Assembly (NCBI GenBank): GCA_014529385.2
Contig: CM043960.1
Coordinates: 23,448,896-23,512,895 of the forward strand
DNA from: Adiantum capillus-veneris
Taxonomy: Eukaryota > Streptophyta > Polypodiopsida > Polypodiales > Pteridaceae
Length of the DNA: 64,000 nucleotides
Direction: 5' to 3'
A model generated the notes under the pieces. The model did no database searches, was not told the origin of the DNA, and worked only from the letters and a program-made list of their open reading frames with translations. The number at the start of each line of letters is the position of its first letter. The first letter of the stretch is position 1. A program made the translations under genes and the position numbers. Of the stretch, positions 35,550 to 46,060 are shown piece by piece.

Positions 35550-35629
<80 letters not shown>
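35550..35629. repeat. (TA)n microsatellite between pol and polypurine tract
   Basis: About 40 TA units, 30 bp after the pol stop and before the 3' LTR. Confidence 0.95.
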
Positions 35630-35631
<2 letters not shown>

Positions 35632-35663
35632 TGTCACCCCAGCTTAAAGGCACATTGTCCTTT

Positions 35664-35673
35664 AAGTGGGAGG
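35664..35673 (+). other. copia polypurine tract
   Basis: AAGTGGGAGG one base before TGTTGG at 35675, as in most plant copia elements. Confidence 0.85.
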
Positions 35674-35674
35674 T

Positions 35675-35890
35675 TGTTGGGGTGGTAAAGCCCAATGTGC
35701 CACGCCTAAGTGTTGGGCGGCCGGAGACTACCGGGAACTAACACTGACCATTCATTCTACATAAAAGAATAAGTACTCATAACCCTAACACTATTGTGTT
35801 TGGAGTCCACCCAAACCTGTGTCTCATCTCTTCTACTCTCTTCTCCATTGCTGCACACACACACACACACACTCTCGCACGCACTATTCA
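35675..35890 (+). repeat. copia 3' LTR, 216 bp
   Basis: Begins TGTTGGGGTGGTAAAGCCC and ends CACTATTCA, followed by AATCT (35891-35895). Confidence 0.93.
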
Positions 35891-35895
35891 AATCT

Positions 35896-36673
35896 CACCA
35901 AAGTGAACTAAGAGGGCTACTCAATCTACTACAAAAGCAAATCACCCACTTCTTAGTCAGACAATCAGTATGCGTTCAATCGCACCGCTCTAGGTCATCA
36001 TGCCATTTCGGCATCCAAACGAATTCGAAATGCAAGGAAACTTAAGGAGAGATATCACAACACTTAAGGACTCAATCCTACCAAGTTCTATCACCATCTA
36101 GGAAGGTACATAAATATCAATCCATCACAAAAAATGTGCAAAAAACTAAAACAAAAGTACTCGAAAAGGTCCTCCTTAAGCATAGAAACACTTATCCATG
36201 GTCAAAACATCAAAAAACAACCATTTTAACCTTCAAATCAATGCATTTAGCTCACAAACAAAGTGTTGCGAACCACAACAAAATTGAAAATGATTACACT
36301 TAGATTGTAGAGCAAGAGACAAGGAACACAATGTGCTATTTCCAAATGAATTCTAATTGCCAGTCTAAGAGAAAAGAGGATTACAATCTGTAGTAATAAG
36401 AGGCTCCCACAGTGCATATTTTCAAATCTTCCAATCTAATGATTCTTCTTTTTTCCAAACTAAGGGTTTTGACTTTAAAAGTTAAGGGAGCTTTCCCACA
36501 GCCATCTGGCCACTTACAAGGGTGTAGACCTAGAGAGGTTGAGAGGGTATTGTCAGATTACATCATAATTACAAATCATCATAGGCTGAATTACATGGCT
36601 TTCTTCAAAAAATCAAGTGAGTGTTTACAAGGTTTGGTGTGCATACGCCTATATCCACCGTATCCAAAAAACA
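35896..36673 (-). repeat. 3' LTR of the Athila-like element, second segment
   Basis: Continues from 30346 and matches 62746-63522 to the common end TATCC...AACA. A plus-strand open frame here (36412-36720) occurs in both LTR copies and is not supported as a gene. Confidence 0.9.
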
Positions 36674-36690
36674 TTCCCCCCTTCCTATTC
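36674..36690 (-). other. Polypurine tract of the Athila-like element
   Basis: The minus strand reads GAATAGGAAGGGGGGAA directly before the LTR start TGTTTTTTGG. Same G-rich form as in the element at 11965-11977. Confidence 0.87.
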
Positions 36691-36749
36691 ATTGCACGTC
36701 CTTGTGCAAGCCGTCTCTAAGAGAGTCTAGTGCCTTCTCTCGAGCGTTG

Positions 36750-39377
36750 CAGTGAGGTTTCTAAACTTTTGAGCTCTTGCTTCAATCTCTACTTTGGTGG
36801 CTAGCTCTTGGAAAGGATTGTTGCTGAGGGTAGTTTGATAGGCAATGATGGGCTGGCAGATCTTTTGTCATGGGATTGAATATGGAAGAGTCCACTTCAA
36901 AGAAGCCTGTCATGAACGCCTCTTCAAAGGTCTACATGTAATGAGAGGGTAGAAACATGACTCTTGCATATAATCCCATGATGACATGGGATTTTGGTCT
37001 CCATATTCCAGCAAATGCCTGGTGTGCCTTTGACAAAGAATTGCCAGGGATGCTCTGTTGCTTCAATATCACTGAAAGCTATATTGCAGGTGATGAGCAT
37101 CTTGGCAATCTTTACAAGCATCTGACAGGCGAGATCTGGGATCTCCTTCATCATGTTGATCACCCCTTTTAGATTTTGAACCATGTACTGCTTGGATGGT
37201 GGGTTGTTATTGAGAGACTTTTTGATTATTGAGTAGTTTAGCACTGCCAGTTTTTTGCTTTGCCAAATGTAAAAGCTGTCCCAAGATCACCTTCTGTTGA
37301 TGGGACATTAAGTGGGGTCGATCCTGAGATGCTGGGGAGCATTCTTGTAATAGGTTTCATCTGTTGGCCTCTAATCAAACCATTTCTTTCACCAGAGGGG
37401 TTGATTATCAATGTTTGTTTGAATCTAAAGTGCCGTGACAGGAACCTCCCTGTAGTCCCCTCTATTGTTTGGTTCAAGTTCGGGGAGCATTTTTTGTTGT
37501 CATAATTTAACCTCTTGACGCATTAGTGGTAGGGCGATCATCTCATGCCTGAGATTCTCTACTACCTCATCTGGAGTAATCATGAGGAGGGCAGCTGATT
37601 CCAGCACCTTCAGTTCATACTGCATATAAGCTTTGTGCGAGGGGTCCTTTACTTCTGAGATCCAACGCTAAATTTCATCCTTTGCCGACTCCAAAGTGGA
37701 TGTCGTGGCTGGATCTGCAGATTCGAGCGTTCCTTTTCCCATGCTGGTAGTGGGCACCTCTGCTTGATGGGCCTCATACATGGATGATTCAAATCCTCCT
37801 TCTTGCTCAAATTCCACTTCAGCCTGCTGATACTTTGTCTGATTTACTCTCAGAGGCGCTAAGTCCCCTCTTGCCTCGAACAACTGCTTTTTTAACTCTT
37901 CAATTTCCTCGTCCTTGGCTTGTTGTAGGGCCCTATGTCCTGCTGTCATGATCTGTCAGTCATATTTTTCTTAAGTTAGGGCTTTTTTCAAATCTTTAAT
38001 TTCTTGATTTAAAGAGGTAGATCCTGCAGTCGTCCTTGAGTGCGGAGTTTGCCTCGTTAAATTGTTGCACCTCCTTGTAATAGTAGGCTACATTCTCTTG
38101 TTCTCTTTGCAACTCCGATTGTGCCTGGAGTTGTGCCTTCTCTAGTGCCTCTATTTTTTGCTTTAGCTTCAAGGACTTTGCTGCCATCTTAGATGCTTCT
38201 TTATTTGTATCTTCTAACTCCAGCTCTTGCAGATTGTAAAGAGCCCTTTGACATTGAAACTGTAACTTGATCTGCTCTAAGTGAGCATCAATGTCAAAGG
38301 ACTTGACTATTTCTGCTCCTTCCTCCATTGCAGCTTGTGATCGTGGCGATCTTGGTCTATGCTGGCTTTTTTGGCCCTGATCCGATTGTTCAGCCTCATC
38401 AGTTTTCTTTCCTCTTTGTCTCATATCTTCTAGAGCAGCGAGGTTGTGGTTGGCTTTGTTTGTGTGGCCTCCGTTTCTTGATCTGCTTTTAGTATTGTCT
38501 GCTGTTCCTCCACTCCTTGCTCTAGAAAGCCTTCAATTTTATCTTTCCCTTTTTCCGTAGTCTTTGGAGGTGCCTTTATGTCCTTGGGAGAACCAAAGTC
38601 TTGACCTTGCTGGTCCTGTATGTCTTGCTGTTCCTCCCCTTGTGAGTTACTTTCCTCTTTTTTGCTTCAGTTAGTTTTGTCAGATGATTTGAGATCATCA
38701 ACGCGTGGCTTCTTTGATTCTTGTTTTTCCCTTTGCTTCATCTTTCGCTTGAGTTCATTAAGAATTCGATGCGGCATGGCACTGGCAATCTCCCATTTTT
38801 CTTTACCTTCCTGTCTCTTCTGCTGCTTGATCCTTTCTAAAGCAGCTTCATAGCAGTGGAATGTTTTTGGCTTCTTCCTCTTGCGAGTTACTTTCCCCTT
38901 TTTTGCTTTGGTTCGTTTTGTCAGATGATTCAAGATCATTGACGCGTGGCTTCTTTGATTCTTCTTTTTCCCTTTTCTCCATCTTTTGCTTGAGTTCATT
39001 ATGAATTTGCTGTCGCATGGCGATGGCGATCTCCCCTTTTTCATCAGCTTCCTACCTCTTCTGCTGCTTGATCCTTTCTAAAGCAGATGTTTGCCTACGT
39101 AGCAATGGAATATTTTTGGCTTATTCCTCTTCTTTATTATCATTAGCTTCAGTTCCTTGGGTTTGTTTCTCATCATGCTTTTGTTGGCAGAGCCTTTCCC
39201 TTAACGCCTGAGCTTCTTCCATTGTCCTCCTGGCATGAGTAATTGGAATAGCCTCTACCACGTGCACAAATTTCTTTCTCAATCAGGTATATCCAAGTGT
39301 GTGTGGGCTGTCCTGCTCCTCCTCCAAAGATTGGTACTTCGAGGAGTGTCTCTTGGTTGGGACCCCTCTTCCTGGCT
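36750..39377 (-). pseudogene. Additional 3' ORF of the Athila-like element, C-terminal two thirds
   Basis: Reading leftward from the insertion at 39378: a basic Lys/Arg-rich stretch with a duplicated segment, a Gln/Glu/Lys-rich coiled coil (37996-38424 and 37668-37949), then the conserved domain at about 36880-37205 with YMVQNLKGVINMMK, MLVKIAKMLITC, LYARVMFLPS and FEEAFMTGFF. The last two motifs are one frame away, so at least one shift is present. The same order of motifs ends the 3' ORF at 11431-11915. Function unknown; nuclear-localisation-like clusters (KAKKGKVTRKRKKPK) are visible in the basic part. Confidence 0.7.
38645..39122 (-). repeat. Tandem duplication of about 239 bp within the 3' ORF
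   Basis: The block beginning GAGTTACTTTCC (plus orientation) at 38645 recurs at 38884 with about ten percent differences by eye (TTTTGTCAGATGAT, CGTGGCTTCTTTGATTCTT and GCTGCTTGATCCTTTCTAAA in both). It duplicates the basic, Lys/Arg-rich protein segment. Confidence 0.85.
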
Positions 39378-39382
39378 ACTCC
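39378..39382. repeat. Target-site duplication ACTCC, left
   Basis: ACTCC before the LTR at 39383; repeated at 44928-44932. Confidence 0.9.
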
Positions 39383-39554
39383 TGTCAGGACACGGGTCCT
39401 ATACCCTAAGAACTAGGCTAGGCAAGGACTACGGCCAAGGGCCGGGCTAGGCAGTGTGGACAGGGGATCCGTCTAGGGCAAGGGGCTAGGGGCCCACCTA
39501 TAAAGGGAGGTTGGGAGGAGGATCCAGTAGAGCCTAGTTGCCTAGTTCATTACA
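39383..39554 (+). repeat. Left LTR, 172 bp
   Basis: Contains a TATA box (TATAAAG, 39499-39505) 55 bp before its end. Differs from 44756-44927 at only a handful of positions, suggesting a fairly recent insertion. Confidence 0.93.
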
Positions 39555-39555
39555 C

Positions 39556-39570
39556 TGGTATAAGAGCTGG
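39556..39570 (+). other. Primer-binding site, variant initiator-Met
   Basis: TGGTATAAGAGC differs by one base from TGGTATCAGAGC and begins one base after the LTR. Confidence 0.85.
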
Positions 39571-40396
39571 CAATTTCCACTCTCTCTCTCTAAGGCGTGG
39601 TCACCCTTGACCTCTAAAAATAGGTCCCTATGGTGAGAACCACTCCTTTATAAATTTTTTTCCATTTTTAGCCGTGGCTTTTTGCCAAAACGAGGGGGGC
39701 CTTCCTTTTTGGGACGGGAAGCTATGGTGCATGAGACCGCGAGCAGGCGGGCTTGAACGGGTCGCCCAGAGGCTGCAGGAGAGGGCGCCATCCTCAAGCG
39801 GCCATAGCCGCGACCTCTGCTTTGCGCCATCTGCCCCTCATCGTGCTCGTCATCTCTGCGTTTGCTGCCTACGCTCAAAACAGCGAGCCTTTCAAACTAT
39901 TCAAAAGGCCTTTGAAGGCCTTTGGCCATTCGATTTTGGTCTTGGCCGCTACAGGCGGTCCTTCCCACCGGCCAAGCCAGCCCTTGTGTGCCGACAAGCA
40001 TATGGTGTGTCAAGGCGAGCATCGGCCACTCGATCGACACGGCCTCAAAGTGTACTAGCTTACTGCAGAAATTTCCAGCAGAACCTGCGTGTTCAAGAGA
40101 AAGATCAACGACAACAATTAGTAAGTTGACCAAAAGCTTCTTCGATAGGACGTCAAGCTTCGTCAATCACCAAGCTTCGTCGACAACCAAGCTTCGTCGG
40201 CAACAATTCGTAAGTTTTCATTCAAATATCCAGCATCATGGATTGTTCAACGCTTTGCCGACCAACCTAATTAGCACGGCTAATTACGGCTACGGGAGTA
40301 TTTGTTGAAATCAAGGCAGATTTAACAAGGCTATACTTTGTTGGGACACCGACATCAGGTATTGTTTTCTCTTTGTTCGCACACCACAAATTCACC

Positions 40397-40993
40397 ATGA
40401 GTGCGGAAATTGCTGATCAACACATGTTTGACTTCGAATATATCGAATGGGCTCCACCTGTGGATGTCATGGGGCCGGATACTCTCACGGAGAGTACCCT
40501 CGTGGCAACAGGGAAGGATGGTGAAAACCCAGGTGATCCGTCTCTGTCTCCTCGTTTGTCAACCCCTCCTCCACAGAGCGTGTTGGATATTCTAGAGGAT
40601 GACAGTCAATTGCCAGATACCAGGGAGTTTGTCACTCGACAGGACTGGAAAACTTTTGATGCCCGATTTCGCAAGCTTGCTGTCAAGGTTCAAATCTTGG
40701 TTACACAAGTAGAAAATCTTACACAACTAATTTACAGAATACTACCCGAATCAGCTCTCCACTTGCCAGCAACCCAGGGGGTTGCCAATTTACTAGTTAT
40801 GACCAAAGAGGTCCAACATGTCCACAATACTTCGATTGTCGGAACAAATCACGACACGACCAACGTGGTCAAGAAGCGCCTATCACCATCTGAATTTCAA
40901 CGTGCAAAAAGTCAAAAATTATGTTTTATTTGCTTAGGAACACATCAAAAAAAGCAGTGCCCACATGTCAAAAAACTTCAGCATGATGCATGA
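40397..40993 (+). CDS. Gag-like protein with CCHC-like knuckle
   Basis: The Met at 40397 (MSAEIADQHMFDFEYIEW) opens an uninterrupted frame of 198 codons, preceded by an in-frame ATG at 40373. It has an acidic N-terminal half with Pro-rich LSPRLSTPPPQS, a helical middle (VKVQILVTQVENLTQLIYRI) and a basic end with CFICLGTHQKKQC, a CX2CX3HX4C variant of the nucleocapsid knuckle one residue short between Cys and His. No gag core landmark is obvious, so gag is inferred from position after the primer site and from the knuckle. Confidence 0.55.
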   Translation: MSAEIADQHMFDFEYIEWAPPVDVMGPDTLTESTLVATGKDGENPGDPSLSPRLSTPPPQSVLDILEDDSQLPDTREFVTRQDWKTFDARFRKLAVKVQILVTQVENLTQLIYRILPESALHLPATQGVANLLVMTKEVQHVHNTSIVGTNHDTTNVVKKRLSPSEFQRAKSQKLCFICLGTHQKKQCPHVKKLQHDA

Positions 40994-43208
40994 GTTTGTG
41001 CTTTGCCATAAACTCCAGTTTTGGTGCACGGCAGCATAGTTATATGGCTTTTTGAATATGTTAGGAGCAACCATTTTCTCATACTTCGCTATGGAATTTT
41101 CAGCATATTGTACGTTTTTTTTTTTAATTGGGTAATGTTAAACCCCAATTGTTTTTTGCCACAATCATTTTTGGTACGACCAGTCACATCATCTCGGATT
41201 ATCTGATCTGCCTCAAACATTCTGAGATGCATGCAAGATCACTGAATTAGGGTGTATATGATACACGTGTCCTGCAACTCACGCTTCGCATTTACTTGGA
41301 TAGTATTATGAAAAACCAAATGCTTGACCCATTTTACATGCCATAAGGATTTTCCTTCGTAGTCCGATTACCTTAGCGACAAGAACAGTTGGCAACCAAG
41401 TTTGGGGCACCTACATTATTCAGGATATCATCTCATCGAATCCTTACTAGTCTAACCGGTACAAGGCACTTATGGTTTTGGGATCTCACCTTTGAGGCCG
41501 TCACTCTCGCCAAGGGCTTACCACTCTACATGCACGGCATGCTAGCCAGGTAAAATGAATTCCATCACTTGTTGGTTTATGCTTCCGCTATAACACCAGA
41601 CACTCTGTCAAGGACAAGATAAGTTTTTGATTGTTTGACATGATTTTTGGGTTGTTGCCAATGCACAACAACACTAAAATAACCTAAAACTTGGACTTGA
41701 TTCATGGGCAAAGTGCCAATGCTAAGTTGTCCTCATACAATCACGACCCCTGCAAGATAAGGGATCAGAATGAGTTCTATGTTTTTCTGTTGCCTCTCTT
41801 GATGACAGCGTTACACAGACAGATTGTGGAATGCTTATAGAATAAGCTGCAATTCACGCATAAAATGTCTAAGAGCACACATTCTGGGCACACACTGTAC
41901 GAAATTAAGGAAAGTTCCTCAGCCCAGCATGCTCTTCTTTTCTCTCTTTTTTCTTATTTCTTCAAGCATAACGAAACTCTTCTAAGAAGCTTTTGCTACA
42001 TATTCTGCTCGTGAGTCAGCTTGAGCCAAGGTGCTCTAATTCACAGCTAGCACGTGGCTAAGATGCTACTCAAATTATTCTTCATCAGTTCGTCGATTGA
42101 ACACTATTTTGCATAAGCGCTATGAGCCAAACATGCTAAGAGCCAATGACAGGAGAAGGGTAAGACCCAACTATTGGCATCCTTTGGGTGATTGTTTTCA
42201 AGCGATACCCACGAAAGTATACATCGACGTTAATGGACAAGCAAGAGTCTTGTCATTACGGAGGTTTAGGGTGTCATTTTTGCACTACATGTTTTCAGTG
42301 CGACACTCAAGTTGAGTTTTTGATAATCTTAAACTCACACCAGCTGCTCTCTACCACGGAGTATAGACACAACAATCATTTGTGATAGCATGGCTGTCCA
42401 TAAGAGATTGGTAGTTCACTTGTGTGGGTCTCCTGCTCTCTCTATAGCACTACGGAGTGTCTATGGACATACTGTTTTGGGGTAAGACCCGACAGGTGAT
42501 TGCTACATCACCCCATAGGTATTAAGGATCACAGTTTGATCTGCATTGAGGATCACAGTTGATCTCTCCCAGTTATACTTTCAAGGAAATAATTCCGCAA
42601 TCTACCACGCGGTAGCAGACGAACACACTTTTCAAGTTGATTCCATTCAATCTGTACACGATTAACTATTTTGGTTACCGTTATCTGCTAGTTGAGCAGT
42701 TTCTACAAAGAGTCTTATCAAGGGGTTTGACTACGTAGATTCTAATCCAAGAGCTTGGATTGCAAAGGCAACAACCAGGCTTCCCAGTGCAATGCAGTTT
42801 GTTTTTTCAAGAAGGAGACGTGCTCCTTCCCATTTGAATACGGGTAAGTAAACATTACGTTCAAATCTCCAGGTATGTATATATTGATTTGGTGTTATTC
42901 CATTTTTAGTATGCTTTGCTTGGTTTTCAATACGTATAAGTACGCTTGAATGTTACAGAGACATGCCCAGGGCATGTCGGCACAAAGTATTTTGGGCCAA
43001 GTATCCAATCTACCTTTCTGCCTTATGATGTTACGAACCTACTTGTAGGGTTCAATTTGGCACATGTTGTCACATGGGATACAACATGGTCTAGGAACTC
43101 AAGGAGTTCGGTTTAGCCAGTGTGGAGCAAGATAATGAGGGTCCCTCTCACTCTTGTCGTAGAGTAGTACATTTACCTCCACACACAAGTACATTTTGTA
43201 CTTGAAGG
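40994..43208. other. Element interior without recognised coding
   Basis: Short frames only (for example 42097-42315); no retroelement domain is visible on either strand. GC content is ordinary. Confidence 0.4.
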
Positions 43209-43418
43209 ATGTTCTTTTTTACACATCCTTACATGAGACATATTCCACATGTGGAGAGTATGAGTCTCTGGACTGACACTGGCGCCATTATTTCAATTAT
43301 GTGTCACAACAAAGTCCCTAAGTGCGGGTCACGTCTATTTTCTAGACCATTTTTAGCACGACGTATCAGGAGCAATTTCGTGGCCAGAAATTGTCGGATA
43401 CTTAGAATGACTTGTTAA
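43209..43418 (+). pseudogene. Possible retropepsin fragment (DTGA)
   Basis: SLWTDTGAIISIMCHNKVPK resembles the active-site strand of retroviral-type aspartic proteases (hydrophobic-D-T-G-A followed by a hydrophobic strand and a polar turn). It is isolated, without the second half (ILG-x-x-W) nearby. Weak call; chance occurrence is possible. Confidence 0.35.
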
Positions 43419-44740
43419 GGTACAGGTACTGCTAAACAACATTACAGATGGTTGTTTATACATATAGCAAGGCTATAAGTTGTTCATGAAAAAGTTTCAT
43501 TGTCTGTACCTAGAAGTGATCAATGTTTCACCTTCTATTGTGATTCAGACGTTTCAGCAAGGCTTGCAAAAGATTGCAACTAAAAGTATTTAGTTTCTTT
43601 TCAAAACTATTTACATTCCTTTTAATGCGTGCTAGGCGCATCACAATTGCCATAAGTATTGGCAAAGATCATTATGGATATACAGGTTCGGGTTAGTTTT
43701 TGCTAAATGCATGCACACTAGGTGTTATGGGCCCTAGTGTTTAGCAAAGGCTGCTTTGGAACGGCATGCATATTCCTAAGATTGTTGCTTATGAAGCATT
43801 TTGCACTCTATGTGCACTATCTCTATGAGATTACTTTTGGATCCACTAATCACCAATAGAGGTCATGGCTCGGTTTGGGCATTTGTGGATTTTTTCAAGT
43901 TAACCACGATGGTTATTTCGGACATTGTTGATTCTTCACCAATGTTAAACACTACTGTGATTTCCAATTTATGAGTCATCTGGGACGACTGTCTGTAAAC
44001 CATGAGGAAACACACCTCAGTACTGTCAGTTATCCAAGGGGATTGGCAGATTACAAAGATTACAAAGAGTAATCTTGTGCTAAAGGATCTGCTAAGAGCA
44101 TACGTTGACACAACGCATTTCTAAATAGATGAGTTTCTCCCTATTCTAGAATTTTCTTAAGTACGATTTTTGACTTTGAACGACTCTTGTGGTGGGGTTG
44201 GAGATTGTGTCAATACTTTCATACGTCAAGGACTTACCAGGCGTGCTCTGTGCATGTTGGCAAGTCACCTTCATTAGGGATGAACATGTAACGGACTGTT
44301 CAAGATACTCAGGCGAGTAGAAAATCTAGCTCACAATTTCATGGAAAGTTACGCGAAGGTTTCCTTGCATTATTCCAGTACCTTCAAAAGATTTGAAAAC
44401 TGGTTATGCCTTCGGACAACTCTTAGTTGTGGTTACTCCTTTACAGTACTCAAGTGAGTTATAAAAGGAGTTACCATTTAAACCCAAGTGACTCTTAGTT
44501 GTGGTTACTCCTTTACAGCACTCAAGCGAGTTATAAATGGAGTTACCATTCAGACCCAAGTGGTTGCAAACGGACAACAATGTTGAAAATCAAGATATTC
44601 ATCTTGGTTTCATTGAACCTCCTCACTGCACCAATTATCGGTCATACAGGACTGGCTCACTTATGGGACGTCAATAAAGAGAACACCAGTATTCTTAAGA
44701 AGATGTTACTACTTGTGTTTTCGAGGATGAAAACTCTTCC
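43419..44740. other. Element interior without recognised coding, with a local duplication
   Basis: No supported frame. GACTCTTAGTTGTGGTTACT with the following CCTTTACAG...ACTCAAG.GAGTTATAAA occurs twice, near 44420-44485 and 44489-44555, a tandem duplication of about 70 bp. Confidence 0.5.
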
Positions 44741-44755
44741 TTAAGGGGGAAGTAA
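44741..44755 (+). other. Polypurine tract
   Basis: TTAAGGGGGAAGTAA precedes the right LTR start TGTCAGG at 44756. Confidence 0.8.
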
Positions 44756-44927
44756 TGTCAGGACATGGGTCCTGTACCCTAAGAACTAGGCTAGGCAAGG
44801 ACTACGGCCAAGGGCCGGGCTAGGCAGTGTGGACCGGGGATCCGTCTAGGGCAAGGGGCTAGGAGCCCACCTATAAAGGGAGGTTGGGAGGAGGATCCAG
44901 TAGAGACTAGTTGCCTAGTTCATTACA
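44756..44927 (+). repeat. Right LTR, 172 bp
   Basis: Same length as the left LTR; TATA box at 44872-44878; ends CATTACA and is followed by ACTCC (44928-44932). Confidence 0.93.
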
Positions 44928-44932
44928 ACTCC

Positions 44933-45864
44933 GAGCATCTGACTCCGTCTTTTCGCTGTCAAAATCTTTTAAAGGTGCGCTTTGCCTAGTCTGCTTAACT
45001 TCTGGTTTTGGCCTGGTGGAAGGTCCTGCCATTGGTTTTACTGCTCTTTTAGATCTGTGGATCAGATCTACTTGCGCTTCAACTGGCGGTAGATTATCGA
45101 TCATCCCCATTGCTTGATAGGCAATAGCATCAACATTGGTCCGCCATTCATGTAGGCTTTGCTTCTTTGGCTCCCCTTCAGGTTTGATTTGACAATGTTG
45201 TCAAGAAGATAATTGCCAAAGTCGCAACTGACCACTCTTCCTTCTGCCAAGCCCATTGCCATTACTACAACCATATGAAACAAAGGTTCTGTATATCTGG
45301 GCGGCTTCTGCACTTTAAAGTGTTGGGATATGAGGCACAATGGTAGTTCAATTTCTGAGTATATCAGATCTTGATACGTCAGCTTGTGGCCTCGTTGCTT
45401 CAAGAAGGCTTTATCATTGTCTATTGCCTTTGTCTTTTGCAATAGATTGTGCGTCCCTTGTGGCAAGTGGAGGGCTTCATTTATAATTTCTGATGTGATA
45501 TTTACCTTGACAATTACCCCATCCTTGTTGGTTAGAGTTGCTTCCCATTGTACTGAATTGAACTTATGAGCTCGTGAGCTCGTCTAAAGTCCATTCCCCA
45601 AGGAGGCAGTCGTAAGAAGCTGTCTAGTTGTAGGCACCTACCCCCTGCTTGGACTTCTGGATTTTGGTGCAATGTCCACATTTACCGTGGAAAGATTGTG
45701 GCCTTTACTATTTCTCCGTCTGTTGCTTGAAACCTTCTGATGAAGATGTTAGCCGGAATTGCTTCAAGTTCCTGTTCGGTGATGTGAGCTTTCTCATTTG
45801 AGGAGATATCGGTTATCTCATAGGGTGCAACATTCCACTCCCTTTGTGCTTTCCTTCGAGGCAT
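44933..45864 (-). pseudogene. Additional 3' ORF of the Athila-like element, N-terminal third
   Basis: The likely start is the Met at 45864 (MPRRKAQREWNVAPYEITD), the first after a long non-coding spacer. It continues through AHITEQELEAIPANIFIRRF to a stop near 45682, then in other frames through LTYQDLIYSEIELPLCLISQ, PLFHMVVVMAMGLAEG and NVDAIAYQAMGMIDNLPPVE, then a basic stretch (HRSKRAVKPMAGPS) up to the insertion at 44932. Globular composition here contrasts with the coiled coil of the C-terminal part. Unknown function. Confidence 0.6.
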
Positions 45865-46060
45865 CCCACAATCAATTTTAGCATTGAAAATGAGTTTTAG
45901 CCATTGATCAGAACTGTCAAAAATTGTAAACTTGACCATAAAATGAAAATTGAGCATAACTTTGTCAAAACTACCCCAAATTTGACCAAATTTCACCATT
46001 GCATCTAGGATTACTATAGACACAAGGATGTGATGTAATAGATGAATTTTGGCAAAAAGG

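Larger units (their letters stand above)
30347..35890 (+). mobile_element. Ty1-copia LTR retrotransposon, near complete, with stop codons
   Basis: The element is 5544 bp with LTRs of about 212-216 bp, an AATCT duplication, an initiator-Met primer site and a purine tract before the right LTR. The domain order is gag, zinc knuckle, protease, integrase, reverse transcriptase, RNase H; integrase before RT defines copia. From 32027 to 35521 all pol domains stay in one frame, broken only by stop codons, so decay is recent compared with its neighbours. It lies in the 3' LTR of the minus-strand element. Confidence 0.95.
39383..44927 (+). mobile_element. LTR retrotransposon with 172-bp LTRs, no recognisable RT
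   Basis: The element is 5545 bp, with near-identical 172-bp LTRs (TGTCAGGACA start, CATTACA end), a variant initiator-Met primer site, a purine tract and ACTCC on both sides. Inside are a gag-like ORF (40397-40993) and an isolated DTGA motif near 43.28 kb. I find no YVDD/FVDD box, RNase H or integrase motif in 41.0-44.7 kb, so it looks non-autonomous. The family cannot be decided. Confidence 0.9.

Noticed and set aside
36412..36720. Plus-strand ORF repeated at 63262-63606
   Set aside because: It is open in both copies only because both are the same LTR; it lies antisense to the element and shows no protein motif.
38620..39211. Plus-strand Ser/Cys/Leu-rich ORFs
   Set aside because: These are the reverse strand of the Lys/Glu-rich 3' ORF, and their composition is the predictable complement.
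39674..40308. Several overlapping plus-strand ORFs before the gag-like ORF
   Set aside because: GC-rich leader of the element; the frames overlap in three phases with no motif and there is a better candidate at 40397.
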